Of a DNA stretch of 64,000 bases, positions 16,324 to 23,792 are shown piece by piece. Below the pieces are notes generated by a model, which had not been told where the DNA came from, searched no databases, and saw only the letters and a list, made by a program, of their open reading frames with translations. Positions within the stretch are counted from its first letter, which is position 1; every line of letters starts with the position of its first letter. A program made the position numbers and the translations under genes. Location of the stretch: the NCBI GenBank assembly GCA_963759235.1, contig CAVWYO010000004.1:1-64000 (forward strand), written 5' to 3'. The DNA is from Bauldia sp963759235 (lineage in GTDB: Bacteria > Pseudomonadota > Alphaproteobacteria > Rhizobiales > Kaistiaceae).

Positions 16324-17220
16324 TTAGCCCTCGACCAACGCGCCGGGCGCCTCGGTGGTCGGGGCGATGGCGGCGATCAGCGCGGCGAGGGCGGGCGCGT
16401 CGACCGGGCCGAAGGGTCCCGCCTGGGGGAAGAAGCGGTGGGGAATGCCGAGCGCGGCGGCGAGCTTGGCGAAATGCTTTCCCGAATGGGCGCCGCCGTC
16501 GAGTTCGACCACCTCGGCGCCCTTGCGCAGCCACACGATGTTGGCGAGCGCCGCGCCGTGCTGGGCGACGACGATATCGGCGAGCTGGAAGAGGGCGATC
16601 TGCTCGGCGAGCGGCCGGCCCTCGAGGAAGACGTCACGGCAGCCGGGGAACCGGGCGACGATCGCCGCCACCATCTCGGCGTGGTTGCCGACGTGGCGGC
16701 GTTCGAAGCCGGCCGGGTCGCCGCGGGCGAGCGACGAGACGTAGTAGGCGTCGGCCGGCGCGCGGTTGATCACCATCACCCGCGGCCGTTCGGTCCATTC
16801 GGCCTTGAGGCTCTTGCGGCGGTCGGCGATCCGGCCGACCCAGCGCCGGCGGAGCCACGCCGCCGCGGCGCGGATGGCGTCGCCGTCATAGTCCGGCCGG
16901 CTCGGATCGTTGAGGTCGTAGCCGTCGATGGTGACGAAGGACGCCAGCTCCGGCGGCAGCGTGCGGCGGAGTTTCCGGTGGCTTCGTCGCTCGGTGATGA
17001 CGAGGTTCGGCAGCCGCAGCTCATTGAGCAGCGCGTCGAGCGGCCCGCAGCTGGCGATGAGAATCGGCGCCCCGGTCTCGCCGGTCTCGGCGAGATAGCG
17101 GCAGAGCGGCAACAGCACGCCGAGGAGGAAATGATAGTAATGGTCGCGGTTGCTCGAATGGGTGATCGACAGGTGGCGAAGCGGCGGCTCGCCGGGGCGG
17201 GGCGGGAGAGGAGCGGTCAT
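16324..17220 (-). CDS. GT61-type glycosyltransferase (DUF563)
   Basis: A 298-aa protein with the signature of glycosyltransferase family 61/DUF563: an N-terminal HLSITHSSNRDHYYHFLLG segment and the C-terminal block VVAQHGAALANIVWLRKGAEVVEL (split here as QHGAALANIVWL and GAEVVEL). The family transfers sugars to glycans or proteins in eukaryotes; bacterial members are mostly uncharacterised and thought to act on surface polysaccharide. No signal peptide is seen. The frame is open to 17304, but ATG 17220 (MTAPLPPRPGEPPLRH) has GGAGAGGAGC just upstream and was chosen. A palindrome TTGACCGCGGTCAA (16219-16232) lies between this gene and uvrD. Confidence 0.8.
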   Translation of the reverse strand: MTAPLPPRPGEPPLRHLSITHSSNRDHYYHFLLGVLLPLCRYLAETGETGAPILIASCGPLDALLNELRLPNLVITERRSHRKLRRTLPPELASFVTIDGYDLNDPSRPDYDGDAIRAAAAWLRRRWVGRIADRRKSLKAEWTERPRVMVINRAPADAYYVSSLARGDPAGFERRHVGNHAEMVAAIVARFPGCRDVFLEGRPLAEQIALFQLADIVVAQHGAALANIVWLRKGAEVVELDGGAHSGKHFAKLAAALGIPHRFFPQAGPFGPVDAPALAALIAAIAPTTEAPGALVEG

Positions 17221-17374
17221 CGGCCGGACATTACCGGCCGAACCGCGACAAGGCCATGCGACGACCCGCGCCGCGCGCCGGGAGGAAACCCGCGCCGTCT
17301 TCAATTTGCCCGGCGAGGCCGCCTGCCGATGATCGGACCGCCCGACCGCGAAGCCTTCAAAGCGGCCGTGCGCC

Positions 17375-18067
17375 GTGAGAAACTTTGCCGGACTCCTGTC
17401 TCTTCTTTTGTCGTTGATGCCGGCGATGGCTGACCAGACGCTGACGGTGGGGACGACGGGCGACTACCAGCCGCTCGCCTGGTACGACGCCGGCGCCGGC
17501 CGCTATGTCGGCGAGGACATCGACCTTGTCGAGGCCTTCGCCGCCGAGGCGGGCAGCACCGTCACCTTCGTCGCCACCACCTGGCCGACGATGATGGACG
17601 ACCTCGTCGCCGGCAAGTTCAAGATGGCGGTCGGCGGCATCTCGGCGACGCCGGAGCGGGCGAGGCTTGCGCTCCTCTCCGATCCGATCGCGATCACCGG
17701 CAAGGTGGCGCTGGTGCGCTCGGGCGACGAGGCGCAATACGCCTCGCTCGGGGCAATAGACCGGGCCGGCGTCCGCGTCGTCGAAAATCCCGGCGGCACC
17801 AACGAGTCCTTCGCCGAGAGCCGGATGAAGAACGCCACGGTCACCCTGGTGGCGGACAACGCCGCCGCCTTCGCCGCGCTGGAAACCGGCGCGGCCGACG
17901 TGATGTTCACCGATTCGATCGAGGCAGCCTGGCACGAGACGCAGCACGAGGGGCTCTGCGCCGTCCACCGCGACCAGCCCTACACCCGGGTGGAGAAGGT
18001 GTTTCTGTTCGCGAAGGACGAGACGGAGTTGCGCGATGCGTTCAACCGGTGGGTGAGGGGACGGTAG
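17375..18067 (+). CDS. periplasmic PheC-like (family 3 solute-binding) protein
   Basis: A 230-aa protein with an N-terminal signal peptide (about 1-20, cut near AMA-DQT) and a periplasmic-binding-protein type 3 fold. Its spacing of motifs (VGTTGDYQPLAWYD, VGEDIDLVEAFA, TTWPTMMDDLVAGKF, VGGISATPERA) is closest to periplasmic cyclohexadienyl/arogenate dehydratase PheC, which makes phenylpyruvate or phenylalanine. The same fold also serves amino-acid ABC transporters. No permease or ATPase gene is beside it, which favours an enzyme or an orphan binding protein. It starts with GTG 17375. It ends just before the low-GC TIR operon. Confidence 0.78.
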   Translation: MRNFAGLLSLLLSLMPAMADQTLTVGTTGDYQPLAWYDAGAGRYVGEDIDLVEAFAAEAGSTVTFVATTWPTMMDDLVAGKFKMAVGGISATPERARLALLSDPIAITGKVALVRSGDEAQYASLGAIDRAGVRVVENPGGTNESFAESRMKNATVTLVADNAAAFAALETGAADVMFTDSIEAAWHETQHEGLCAVHRDQPYTRVEKVFLFAKDETELRDAFNRWVRGR

Positions 18068-18196
18068 GGAGCGCGTGAAAACGAATCGTGATGATCCGCC
18101 GGGGTGGAGAGCGGTGTGGAAATCGTCAAACTTCGCGTGCAGCGAGTGAAATCTGGCGTATAAAGGTCAAAGTGGATATTCAGGGAGAACCAGACA

Positions 18197-18568
18197 ATGG
18201 CAAAGCGTGTTTTCGTTAGCTTCGATTTCGACGAGGATCGCGTTCTCAAGGATTTTGTCATCGGCCAATCGCGACTACCTGACTCCCCATTCAATGTGAT
18301 CGATCATTCGCTGAAGGAAGCCGCGCCTGAACTCAGTTGGGAGAAAAAGGCCGAGGCTGCGATTCGCCGCTCTGACGTTGTACTTGTTGTAGTTGGCCAG
18401 CATTCCTACAGAGCGCCCGGCGTCCTTGCCGAAGTCGCGATAGCTCGCGGCCTTGGGAAGCCTATTTTTCAAATGATAGGCCGGAAGGATAGCAACTATA
18501 CTCCTGTGCCGAACGCCGGTCGCTTGTATTCTTGGAACTGGGACAATCTCAAGAAATTGCTCTCGTGA
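18197..18568 (+). CDS. ThsB-type TIR-like protein (DUF1863)
   Basis: A 123-aa single-domain protein with the hallmarks of the MTH538/DUF1863 TIR-like family that includes the Thoeris sensor ThsB. The start is KRVFVSFDFDEDRVLKDF, followed by GQSRLPDSPFNVIDHSLKE, RRSDVVLVVVGQHSYRAPGV and the C-terminal WNWDNLKKLL. The candidate catalytic glutamate is Glu79 in GVLAEVAIARG. Proteins of this type sense phage and make an NAD-derived signal. The start has GGGAG nine nt upstream, and a TATAAA (18159-18164) could be a -10 box. It is the first gene of a three-gene low-GC operon, with 38 nt to the next gene. No SIR2-SLOG ThsA gene is present. Confidence 0.88.
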   Translation: MAKRVFVSFDFDEDRVLKDFVIGQSRLPDSPFNVIDHSLKEAAPELSWEKKAEAAIRRSDVVLVVVGQHSYRAPGVLAEVAIARGLGKPIFQMIGRKDSNYTPVPNAGRLYSWNWDNLKKLLS

Positions 18569-18606
18569 CAAACCCGTAAAATGTCTCTCGATACGTTCCG
18601 GATGAG

Positions 18607-19791
18607 ATGACATCGGACATACACCGATATCAGGTTTTCTTTCTCGGTAGGCCCGGGCAACTGCGTCACACGCTGAAGGTCGCGATAGAAGCGCGGATAT
18701 CGGAACTTGGAGTCAACGCATCACAATTAGGCTTGTTCGACGAGTCCGACGTGCAGACTCGCGATCGAAAGGCACCGCTCGTCGGTTTATTCTTTGGTTA
18801 TTCCGGCGTTGACGAGAACTATCATCCAAATCTTGCTGAACTGCTAGAAGACTCCGTTGTCCTCATTCCTATTGTTAGTAGTTTCAGTGTATTTAGCTCG
18901 GAAATCCCCGAGACACTTCAGCACATCAATGGCATCGAACTCAGCAACGAAAGCGTCGCAGTTGCGCGAATTGTTTCCTTGATCTTAGAGAATTTTCGAC
19001 TTCTGCGCCCCGATCGAAGACTGTTTATCAGTTACAAGCGCTCGGAGTCACAAGGTATTGCGATCCAGCTCCATGAGCGTCTTGACGAAATGGGATTCGA
19101 TGTCTTCCTCGATACACGTGGCGTGCCGCCGGGGGACGACTTTCAAAGCGTGTTATGGCATCGGCTTGCTGACAGCGATCTCGTAGTACTGCTTGATACC
19201 CCTGGCTTCCGCGCGAGCCGATGGACGCGTGAGGAACTCGCCCGAGCAAACGCCACCAGCGTACAGATACTCCATTTGTTGTGGCCGGGTTCTGGCGCTG
19301 ACGGAGCGTCGGCGTTTAGCCAGTTTCACGAACTGAGCCCTGCAGATTTTTCCAGTTTGGAACTCACGGGCGATCAAGCACGATTTTGCGGCCAGACGCT
19401 CGATACGGTGGGCGTCTTGGCCGAGTCCCTGCGTGCGCGCGCTCTTGCGGCAAGGCACCGTTATCTCGTCGATAATTTCTGTGATCAGGCCCGGGCGCAG
19501 GGAGGTTCGCCTGCCATACAAGCAACCCGCTTCATTTCGCTAGATATTACCACCGATCGGAGAGTCGCGGTGGTCCCCACGATTGGGGTGCCAAATGCGG
19601 CGCGGTATCAGGAAATCGAGAAGTCGATCACTGAGAGCGTTGATCATTTTTCTGAGGTCTGGCTCCTCTACGACGAGCGGGGTATCATGGAATCGTGGCT
19701 CGAACACGTTGAGTGGCTCAACAAACACCTGCCACTATCGGCGGTTCGAGTGTCGGAGAGCGCCGCAAAGATCCGGGCAGTAGGATCGTGA
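18607..19791 (+). CDS. TIR-domain protein with unknown flanking domains
   Basis: A 394-aa protein. Residues about 137-270 form a classical bacterial TIR domain: RLFISYKRSES, GFDVFLDTRGVPPGDDF, SDLVVLLDTPGF, and WTREELARA with the likely catalytic glutamate (Glu209 or 210). Bacterial TIR domains cleave NAD+ or make cyclic ADP-ribose isomers. The N-terminal part (1-135) is an alpha/beta segment that looks like a degenerate receiver- or SLOG-like fold and begins VFFLGRPGQLRHTLKVAIE. The C-terminal 110 residues are unassigned. The gene ends in GTGA shared with the start of the SLOG gene, indicating coupled translation. GC is clearly lower than in flanking genes, suggesting transfer. Confidence 0.85.
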   Translation: MTSDIHRYQVFFLGRPGQLRHTLKVAIEARISELGVNASQLGLFDESDVQTRDRKAPLVGLFFGYSGVDENYHPNLAELLEDSVVLIPIVSSFSVFSSEIPETLQHINGIELSNESVAVARIVSLILENFRLLRPDRRLFISYKRSESQGIAIQLHERLDEMGFDVFLDTRGVPPGDDFQSVLWHRLADSDLVVLLDTPGFRASRWTREELARANATSVQILHLLWPGSGADGASAFSQFHELSPADFSSLELTGDQARFCGQTLDTVGVLAESLRARALAARHRYLVDNFCDQARAQGGSPAIQATRFISLDITTDRRVAVVPTIGVPNAARYQEIEKSITESVDHFSEVWLLYDERGIMESWLEHVEWLNKHLPLSAVRVSESAAKIRAVGS

Positions 19792-20375
19792 TTAGGCTTT
19801 TCCTTTCCGCGAGTGTTCCGCTTCCCGGTCGCGACCCGAGATTTATGGCAACCGCCGACACCATTGCGATTCGTGATGCCGTGAAAGGTCTGGTTTCGAC
19901 GGTCCTTGAAAAAAGCATCATCGTCTTCGGGGGCCACCCAGCTATTACTCCGCTTGTGGCGCTCCTGCTACGTGGCATGCCTCCGGAAACCAGGCGCCAT
20001 GTCGTCCTTTATCAGAGCGCTTTTTTTGAGCGAGACTTCATCGATGAAAATGACGAATTCATTGATCTGCGTCTGACGCCAGCAGTTCGCGGCGATCGCC
20101 AAGCAAGTCTGGACAGAATGCGCGCTACGATGATTTCCAGTGAGCAATTTGATGCGGCTGTGTTTGTTGGGGGCATGGAAGGAATCTGGCAAGAATACGC
20201 GCTTTTTCGCGAAAACCATCCTAGTGCGCTTTGTCTGCCCATCGCCTCAACTGGCGCCGCGGCCCTAGAACTTTATCACGAGATTGGCGGGGAGAGAGTC
20301 GATCTTCTCCAGGAACTGACCTATCCAACCCTTTTTCGAAACATACTGACTGAAATTGAGGCTAGGTCTGGCTAG
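19788..20375 (+). CDS. stand-alone SLOG-domain protein
   Basis: A 195-aa Rossmann-like protein beginning at GTG 19788, which overlaps the stop of the TIR gene (GTGA). The pattern LFLSASVPLPGRDPRF, then TADTIAIRDAVKGLVSTVL, then IIVFGGHPAITPL (about 44-56), then AAVFVGGMEGIWQEY matches the SLOG superfamily, probably the group Pfam calls SLOG cluster 3. I assign the subfamily from memory. SLOG domains bind nucleotide-derived ligands; in Thoeris ThsA the SLOG part recognises the TIR-made cyclic ADP-ribose signal. Here it is separate and carries no SIR2 NADase. It is the last gene of the operon and is followed by a REP-like hairpin. Confidence 0.8.
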   Translation: MIRLFLSASVPLPGRDPRFMATADTIAIRDAVKGLVSTVLEKSIIVFGGHPAITPLVALLLRGMPPETRRHVVLYQSAFFERDFIDENDEFIDLRLTPAVRGDRQASLDRMRATMISSEQFDAAVFVGGMEGIWQEYALFRENHPSALCLPIASTGAAALELYHEIGGERVDLLQELTYPTLFRNILTEIEARSG

Positions 20376-20432
20376 CGACTGTTTTCCAATCCTATGGCGA
20401 ATTGCCCGCGTAAGCGCGAAAGAGCGCGTAGG

Positions 20433-20458
20433 GCGGAATAGCGCAGCGTATTCCGCCG
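20433..20458. repeat. REP-like hairpin
   Basis: GGCGGAATA and TATTCCGCC form a 9-bp inverted repeat around an 8-nt loop. The core GTAGGGCGGAATAGCG is a pattern found as dispersed extragenic repeats in many proteobacteria. It lies about 55 nt after the SLOG gene and could also end its transcript. Confidence 0.6.
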
Positions 20459-20617
20459 CTCACCCTATCCATGCGGGGGGTCACGCCTTCGGCCAACTCG
20501 TTCTACGATCCGCCGGGGACGTTTGGCCAAGATCAGGCTGGAGCTGGAGTTGCGTTGAGCTTCTGCGTATCCTTGCCGTCGTTGTCAGTAACCGGCAACG
20601 TTTCCTGAGAGCCTGGC

Positions 20618-20866
20618 ATGACCATTTCTCCAACGTCGGTCCGGTTTGACGAAAGCACGATGTGGGTCGACCTCAGCGACGGTCGGACCATTGGGGTGCC
20701 GCTCGCATGGTTTCCGCGCCTGCTTCACGCGACGCCCGAGAAGCGCGACGCAGTGGAACTGAGCCGTCTCGGCCTCCATTGGGATGCGCTCGACGAGGAC
20801 GTCTCCGTCGCCGGCTTGCTCGCCGGCCGGGGCGACATGACCGGGCGCGGCGACCAGGCGGCCTGA
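20618..20866 (+). CDS. DUF2442 protein
   Basis: An 82-aa protein with the DUF2442 pattern: a short N-terminal strand pair (VRFDESTMWVDLSDGRTIGVPLAW, written here as VRFDESTMWVDL and DGRTIGVPLAW), then FPRLLHATPEKRDAVEL and GLHWDALDEDVSV. DUF2442 proteins are often paired with DUF4160 and resemble antitoxins, though their activity is not settled. No DUF4160 gene is visible beside it. Between it and the REP-like hairpin, about 160 nt hold nothing I recognise. It is followed directly by the 111-bp repeats. Confidence 0.82.
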   Translation: MTISPTSVRFDESTMWVDLSDGRTIGVPLAWFPRLLHATPEKRDAVELSRLGLHWDALDEDVSVAGLLAGRGDMTGRGDQAA

Positions 20867-20902
20867 GCGCCCACGCTTACTCTCCTTCCCGTCACCCCGG
20901 CG

Positions 20903-21123
20903 AAAGCCGGGGTCCATCGATGACGTTGCAACACGCACGGCGGGCGAGCAGTGGGCGCGGTCGTCGATGGATTTCGGCTTTCGCCGGAATGACGAGGCGT
21001 GTGGGGTATCGGCAAAGCCGGGGTCCATCGATGACGCTGCAACACGCCCGGCGGGCGAGCAGTGGGCGCGGTCGTCGATGGATTCCGGCTTTCGCCGGAA
21101 TGACGAGGCGTGTGGGGTATCGG
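20903..21123. repeat. two tandem 111-bp repeat units with REP-like ends
   Basis: Two units of 111 bp (20903-21013 and 21014-21123) are nearly identical. Each starts AAAGCCGGGGTCCATCGATG and ends with GATGGATTYCGGCTTTCGCC followed by GGAATGACGAGGCG. The ends are inverted copies of a GGCGAAAGCCGG-type extragenic repeat, so each unit can fold into a long hairpin, like a BIME. The 385-nt gap 20867-21251 is largely this array; no gene is seen in it. Confidence 0.88.
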
Positions 21124-21251
21124 GATCACTTCCCCGTCGACCGGACATACCCACCTATCCCCTCTGAAGACCTCCCTCGCGCCGTATTGACGTTGTATAC
21201 ACGCCTGTCGTATCTTGCCGCCCGACGCCGACAACGCCGGAACCCAAGCCC

Positions 21252-21557
21252 ATGCCCGCCACTGCGACCAAGCGCGCGCCCGCTGCCACCCCCCGCCGCG
21301 ACGCCACCGTCAATCTCCGTCTGTCGGGGAAGGTGCGGGACCTGATCGACACCGCGGCGGCGGCGAGCGGCACGACGCGCACCGAGTTCATGGTGGAAAG
21401 CGCCCGGCGCCGCGCCATCGACGTCATGCTCGACGAGCGGCTGATCGGGCTCGAAGCGGACGAATGGCGCGCCTTCTCCCGCGCCCTCGACGAGCCGCCG
21501 TTGCCCAATGCCCGGCTGAAGGACCTGATGGCGCGCGCGGCGCCGTGGCCGGAGTGA
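21252..21557 (+). CDS. DUF1778 antitoxin (TacA-like)
   Basis: A 101-aa ribbon-helix-helix protein of the DUF1778 family. The N-terminal DATVNLRLSGKVRDLIDTAA and GTTRTEFMVESARRRA segments are the DNA-binding part. The C-terminal tail (LDERLIGLEADEWRAFSRAL) is the toxin-neutralising part, which in characterised TacA homologues wraps the acetyltransferase toxin and helps repress the operon. An Ala/Pro/Lys-rich leader of about 18 residues precedes the domain. It overlaps the toxin gene at its 3' end, the standard antitoxin-first order. Confidence 0.9.
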   Translation: MPATATKRAPAATPRRDATVNLRLSGKVRDLIDTAAAASGTTRTEFMVESARRRAIDVMLDERLIGLEADEWRAFSRALDEPPLPNARLKDLMARAAPWPE

Positions 21558-22051
21558 CGGCCAGGCGGTACCGCCGCCCGGTTCCCATCGACACCCAGCA
21601 CGACACGTCGGGCTTCGCCTCCGGCTACGACGTCCTCGACGACTGGCTGAAGACCAAGGCGCTGAAGGCCGAGGGCCGCTCCGCCCGCACCTATGTGGTT
21701 TGCGAGCGGCGCGCGGTGGTCGCCTACTATTCGCTCGCCACCGGCTCGGTGGCGCGGAGCGCCTTGCCAAAGCGCCCGCAGCGGAACGCTCCCGACCCGG
21801 TTCCGGTCATGATCGTCAGCCGGCTCGCCGTGGCCGAGCGCTGCCGCGGCCAGGGCCTCGGCGGCGGCATGCTCCGCGACGCCCTCCGCCGCGTGCTTCA
21901 GGCCGCCGAGGTGGTCGGCTGCCGGGCCGTCCTGGTCCGCGCCATCGACGACGAAGCCGCCTCCTTCTATGCCGGCTATGGCTTTGCCGAGCTTCCCGGC
22001 GGCAGCCGGCGCATGGTCCTGCCCATCGAGACGCTTCAAAAGGGGCTGTGA
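21554..22051 (+). CDS. GNAT acetyltransferase toxin (TacT-like)
   Basis: A 165-aa GNAT-fold enzyme of the TacT/AtaT class, which acetylates the amino group of charged tRNAs and stops translation. Diagnostic segments are DTSGFASGYDVLDDWLKTKAL, split here as SGFASGYDVLDDWL, then VVAYYSLATGSV, the acetyl-CoA loop RCRGQGLGGGMLRDAL, and FYAGYGFAELPGG near the end. I start it at GTG 21554, which overlaps the antitoxin stop in GTGA; GTG 21545 is also possible. Intact catalytic segments suggest the pair is functional. Confidence 0.88.
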   Translation: MTARRYRRPVPIDTQHDTSGFASGYDVLDDWLKTKALKAEGRSARTYVVCERRAVVAYYSLATGSVARSALPKRPQRNAPDPVPVMIVSRLAVAERCRGQGLGGGMLRDALRRVLQAAEVVGCRAVLVRAIDDEAASFYAGYGFAELPGGSRRMVLPIETLQKGL

Positions 22052-22190
22052 CCAGCTGGCGGCGTCGACCTTCTCGCCTCCGCCATGGTCGTCCTCCTCG
22101 CAAAGGGGACGCCGGCCGGAAAAGCAGCCCGTCACTTTCCCGTCCAACCGGGTGTAATATCCCGCCGGCAACGTCTGACGGGGGACAGGC

Positions 22191-22886
22191 ATGCGCACGC
22201 GGTCGAGACTCACCCGCGAGCGGCTTGACGGCACGGTCGTCGACATCGAATTCCTGCTGATCGCGGTCATCCAGGGATTGGCGCTGACGACGCTCGCCGT
22301 CGAATCGGAGGGGGTGATCGGCGGGGAAGAGTGGATCTACTGGCCTTATGTGGTCGCCGGCTTCGTCTTGATCCTGAACTTTTGGTCGCTGGCGGTGATC
22401 CATTCCGTCAGCTTCATCAGTTGGCCCTTCGACCTCGTTCACACGCTTCTCTACTTCCTGGTTTCCTTCGTTGAAGTCACCGCCTTTACGCAGCTCGCCC
22501 ATCCCGGCAAGTGGTTCGTGTTCATGTTCGTATTCTTCCTCGTCTCCTTCCTGCTCTATGCGTGGGACGCGCGGATGATCCGGCAACGGGAAGGCGAGTT
22601 CCGCGACACGCCGGCGCGCGCCCGTCTTTACGACCACATCGTCCACAAACAGACTGTGGAACTCCACGTGGTCCTTCCCGGCGCGCTCCTCTTTCATGGC
22701 GCGATCGTCGTCGTCCTGTTGCTGGCGCCGGACCTCATCCTCGCCAACGATCGCCACGAATTCGTGGTGGCCGCCCAGGTGCTTTTCGGCCTCGCCTACC
22801 TCGTCAACACCATCCGTGGCTTCGCTGTCCGTGAGAGGCTCCTCACCAACTGCATCGAGGACGATCCCGAGCCGACCTCCGTGTAG
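22191..22886 (+). CDS. hypothetical membrane protein, about six TM helices
   Basis: A 231-aa integral membrane protein of no family I recognise. About six hydrophobic segments are visible: residues ~18-37 (IEFLLIAVIQGLALTTLAV), ~50-72, ~77-97, ~106-125 (WFVFMFVFFLVSFLLYAW), ~160-180 (LLFHGAIVVVLLLAP) and ~190-208. The N-terminus is basic and the C-terminus acidic. The ATG at 22191 is preceded by GGGGACAGG. It stands alone between the TacAT pair and the FkbM methyltransferase gene. Confidence 0.75.
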   Translation: MRTRSRLTRERLDGTVVDIEFLLIAVIQGLALTTLAVESEGVIGGEEWIYWPYVVAGFVLILNFWSLAVIHSVSFISWPFDLVHTLLYFLVSFVEVTAFTQLAHPGKWFVFMFVFFLVSFLLYAWDARMIRQREGEFRDTPARARLYDHIVHKQTVELHVVLPGALLFHGAIVVVLLLAPDLILANDRHEFVVAAQVLFGLAYLVNTIRGFAVRERLLTNCIEDDPEPTSV

Positions 22887-22990
22887 GGGGATCAGGAGCG
22901 CGGCAACGACGGAGGTTGTCTTGCGAAACCGGACTCTCGCCCGCCCGCCCGTTCGGCTAAGCTTGCCGCCGGGGCCGGGGAGCGTTGCCC

Positions 22991-23740
22991 GTGGATGTTG
23001 TCTTCCATCGCTGGCTCTTGGCGCTGCGCAAGTGGAGCACCCGGCGCCGCGGCGCGCCCGAGTACCGCCTGACCGGAAGGCGGCTTCGCAAGCTGATCGG
23101 CCGGCCCGATCCGGTGATCCTCGACATCGGCGCCAATGACGGCTCCCACTCCCGGTGGTTCGCCAGGCTGTTCCCGGAGGCGCGCATCTTCGCCTTCGAG
23201 CCGGAGCCGCGGGCGATCGCGCGGTTCAGGAAACGCGTCGACCGGCCGAATGTCACCCTGGTCGAAAACGCCGTCTCGGCGAGCGACGGCGAGGTCCGCT
23301 TCTTCCAAAGCAGCGGGCAGCCGCCGCGCGGCCACCGCGTTCGCGGCGGCTGGGACAAGTCGGGATCGATCCGCCGGCCGACCGGCCACCTCAAGCAGTC
23401 GCGGTGGTGCAAGTTCAGGACCGAGATCACGGTCAAGTCGGTGCGCCTCGACAGCTGGGTCGCCGCCAACCGCATCGAGCGGATCGATTTCATCTGGGCC
23501 GACGTGCAGGGCGCCGAGCGCGACCTGATCGCCGGCGGCGGCGACACCTTCGCCGCCAAGGTCCGCTATTTCTACACCGAATACTCCGACCGCGAGCTCT
23601 ATGAGGGGCAGGCCGATCTCGCCGCGATCCTCGCCGCCTTGAAGAGCTACCGCATCGTCTCGCTCTATCGTCACGACGTTTTGCTCAAGCCGCGGCGGTC
23701 GCCTGCGGCATCTCCGCGGTCCCCCGCCGGAGCGCCTTGA
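22991..23740 (+). CDS. FkbM-family methyltransferase
   Basis: A 249-aa SAM-dependent methyltransferase of the FkbM type, usually O-methylating sugars of surface polysaccharides or secondary metabolites. The SAM site is VILDIGANDGSHSRWFA, followed by IFAFEPEPRAIARF, the NVTLVENAVSASDGEVRFF segment, and the family-typical IDFIWADVQGAERDLI. GTG 22991 was chosen because GGGGAG lies 8 nt upstream; a TTG at 22985 would add two residues. The substrate cannot be read from the sequence. There is no glycan gene cluster here. Confidence 0.85.
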   Translation: MDVVFHRWLLALRKWSTRRRGAPEYRLTGRRLRKLIGRPDPVILDIGANDGSHSRWFARLFPEARIFAFEPEPRAIARFRKRVDRPNVTLVENAVSASDGEVRFFQSSGQPPRGHRVRGGWDKSGSIRRPTGHLKQSRWCKFRTEITVKSVRLDSWVAANRIERIDFIWADVQGAERDLIAGGGDTFAAKVRYFYTEYSDRELYEGQADLAAILAALKSYRIVSLYRHDVLLKPRRSPAASPRSPAGAP

Positions 23741-23792
23741 CCGCAGGCCACCGAGGGTGCAGGAGGTGCGCCATCCTGCCTCCGAAAGTGCC

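Noticed and set aside
18197..20375. Classical two-gene Thoeris (ThsA plus ThsB)
   Set aside because: No SIR2 domain is encoded; the SLOG protein stands alone and a second TIR gene is present.
20903..21123. The 111-bp period equals that of the cysteine repeats at 56-57 kb
   Set aside because: The sequences are unrelated; equal length looks like coincidence.
23741..23792. Possible fluoride riboswitch before the ClC gene
   Set aside because: Only about 50 nt separate the genes and no fluoride aptamer motif is visible; the protein also lacks obvious signs of the fluoride-specific branch.
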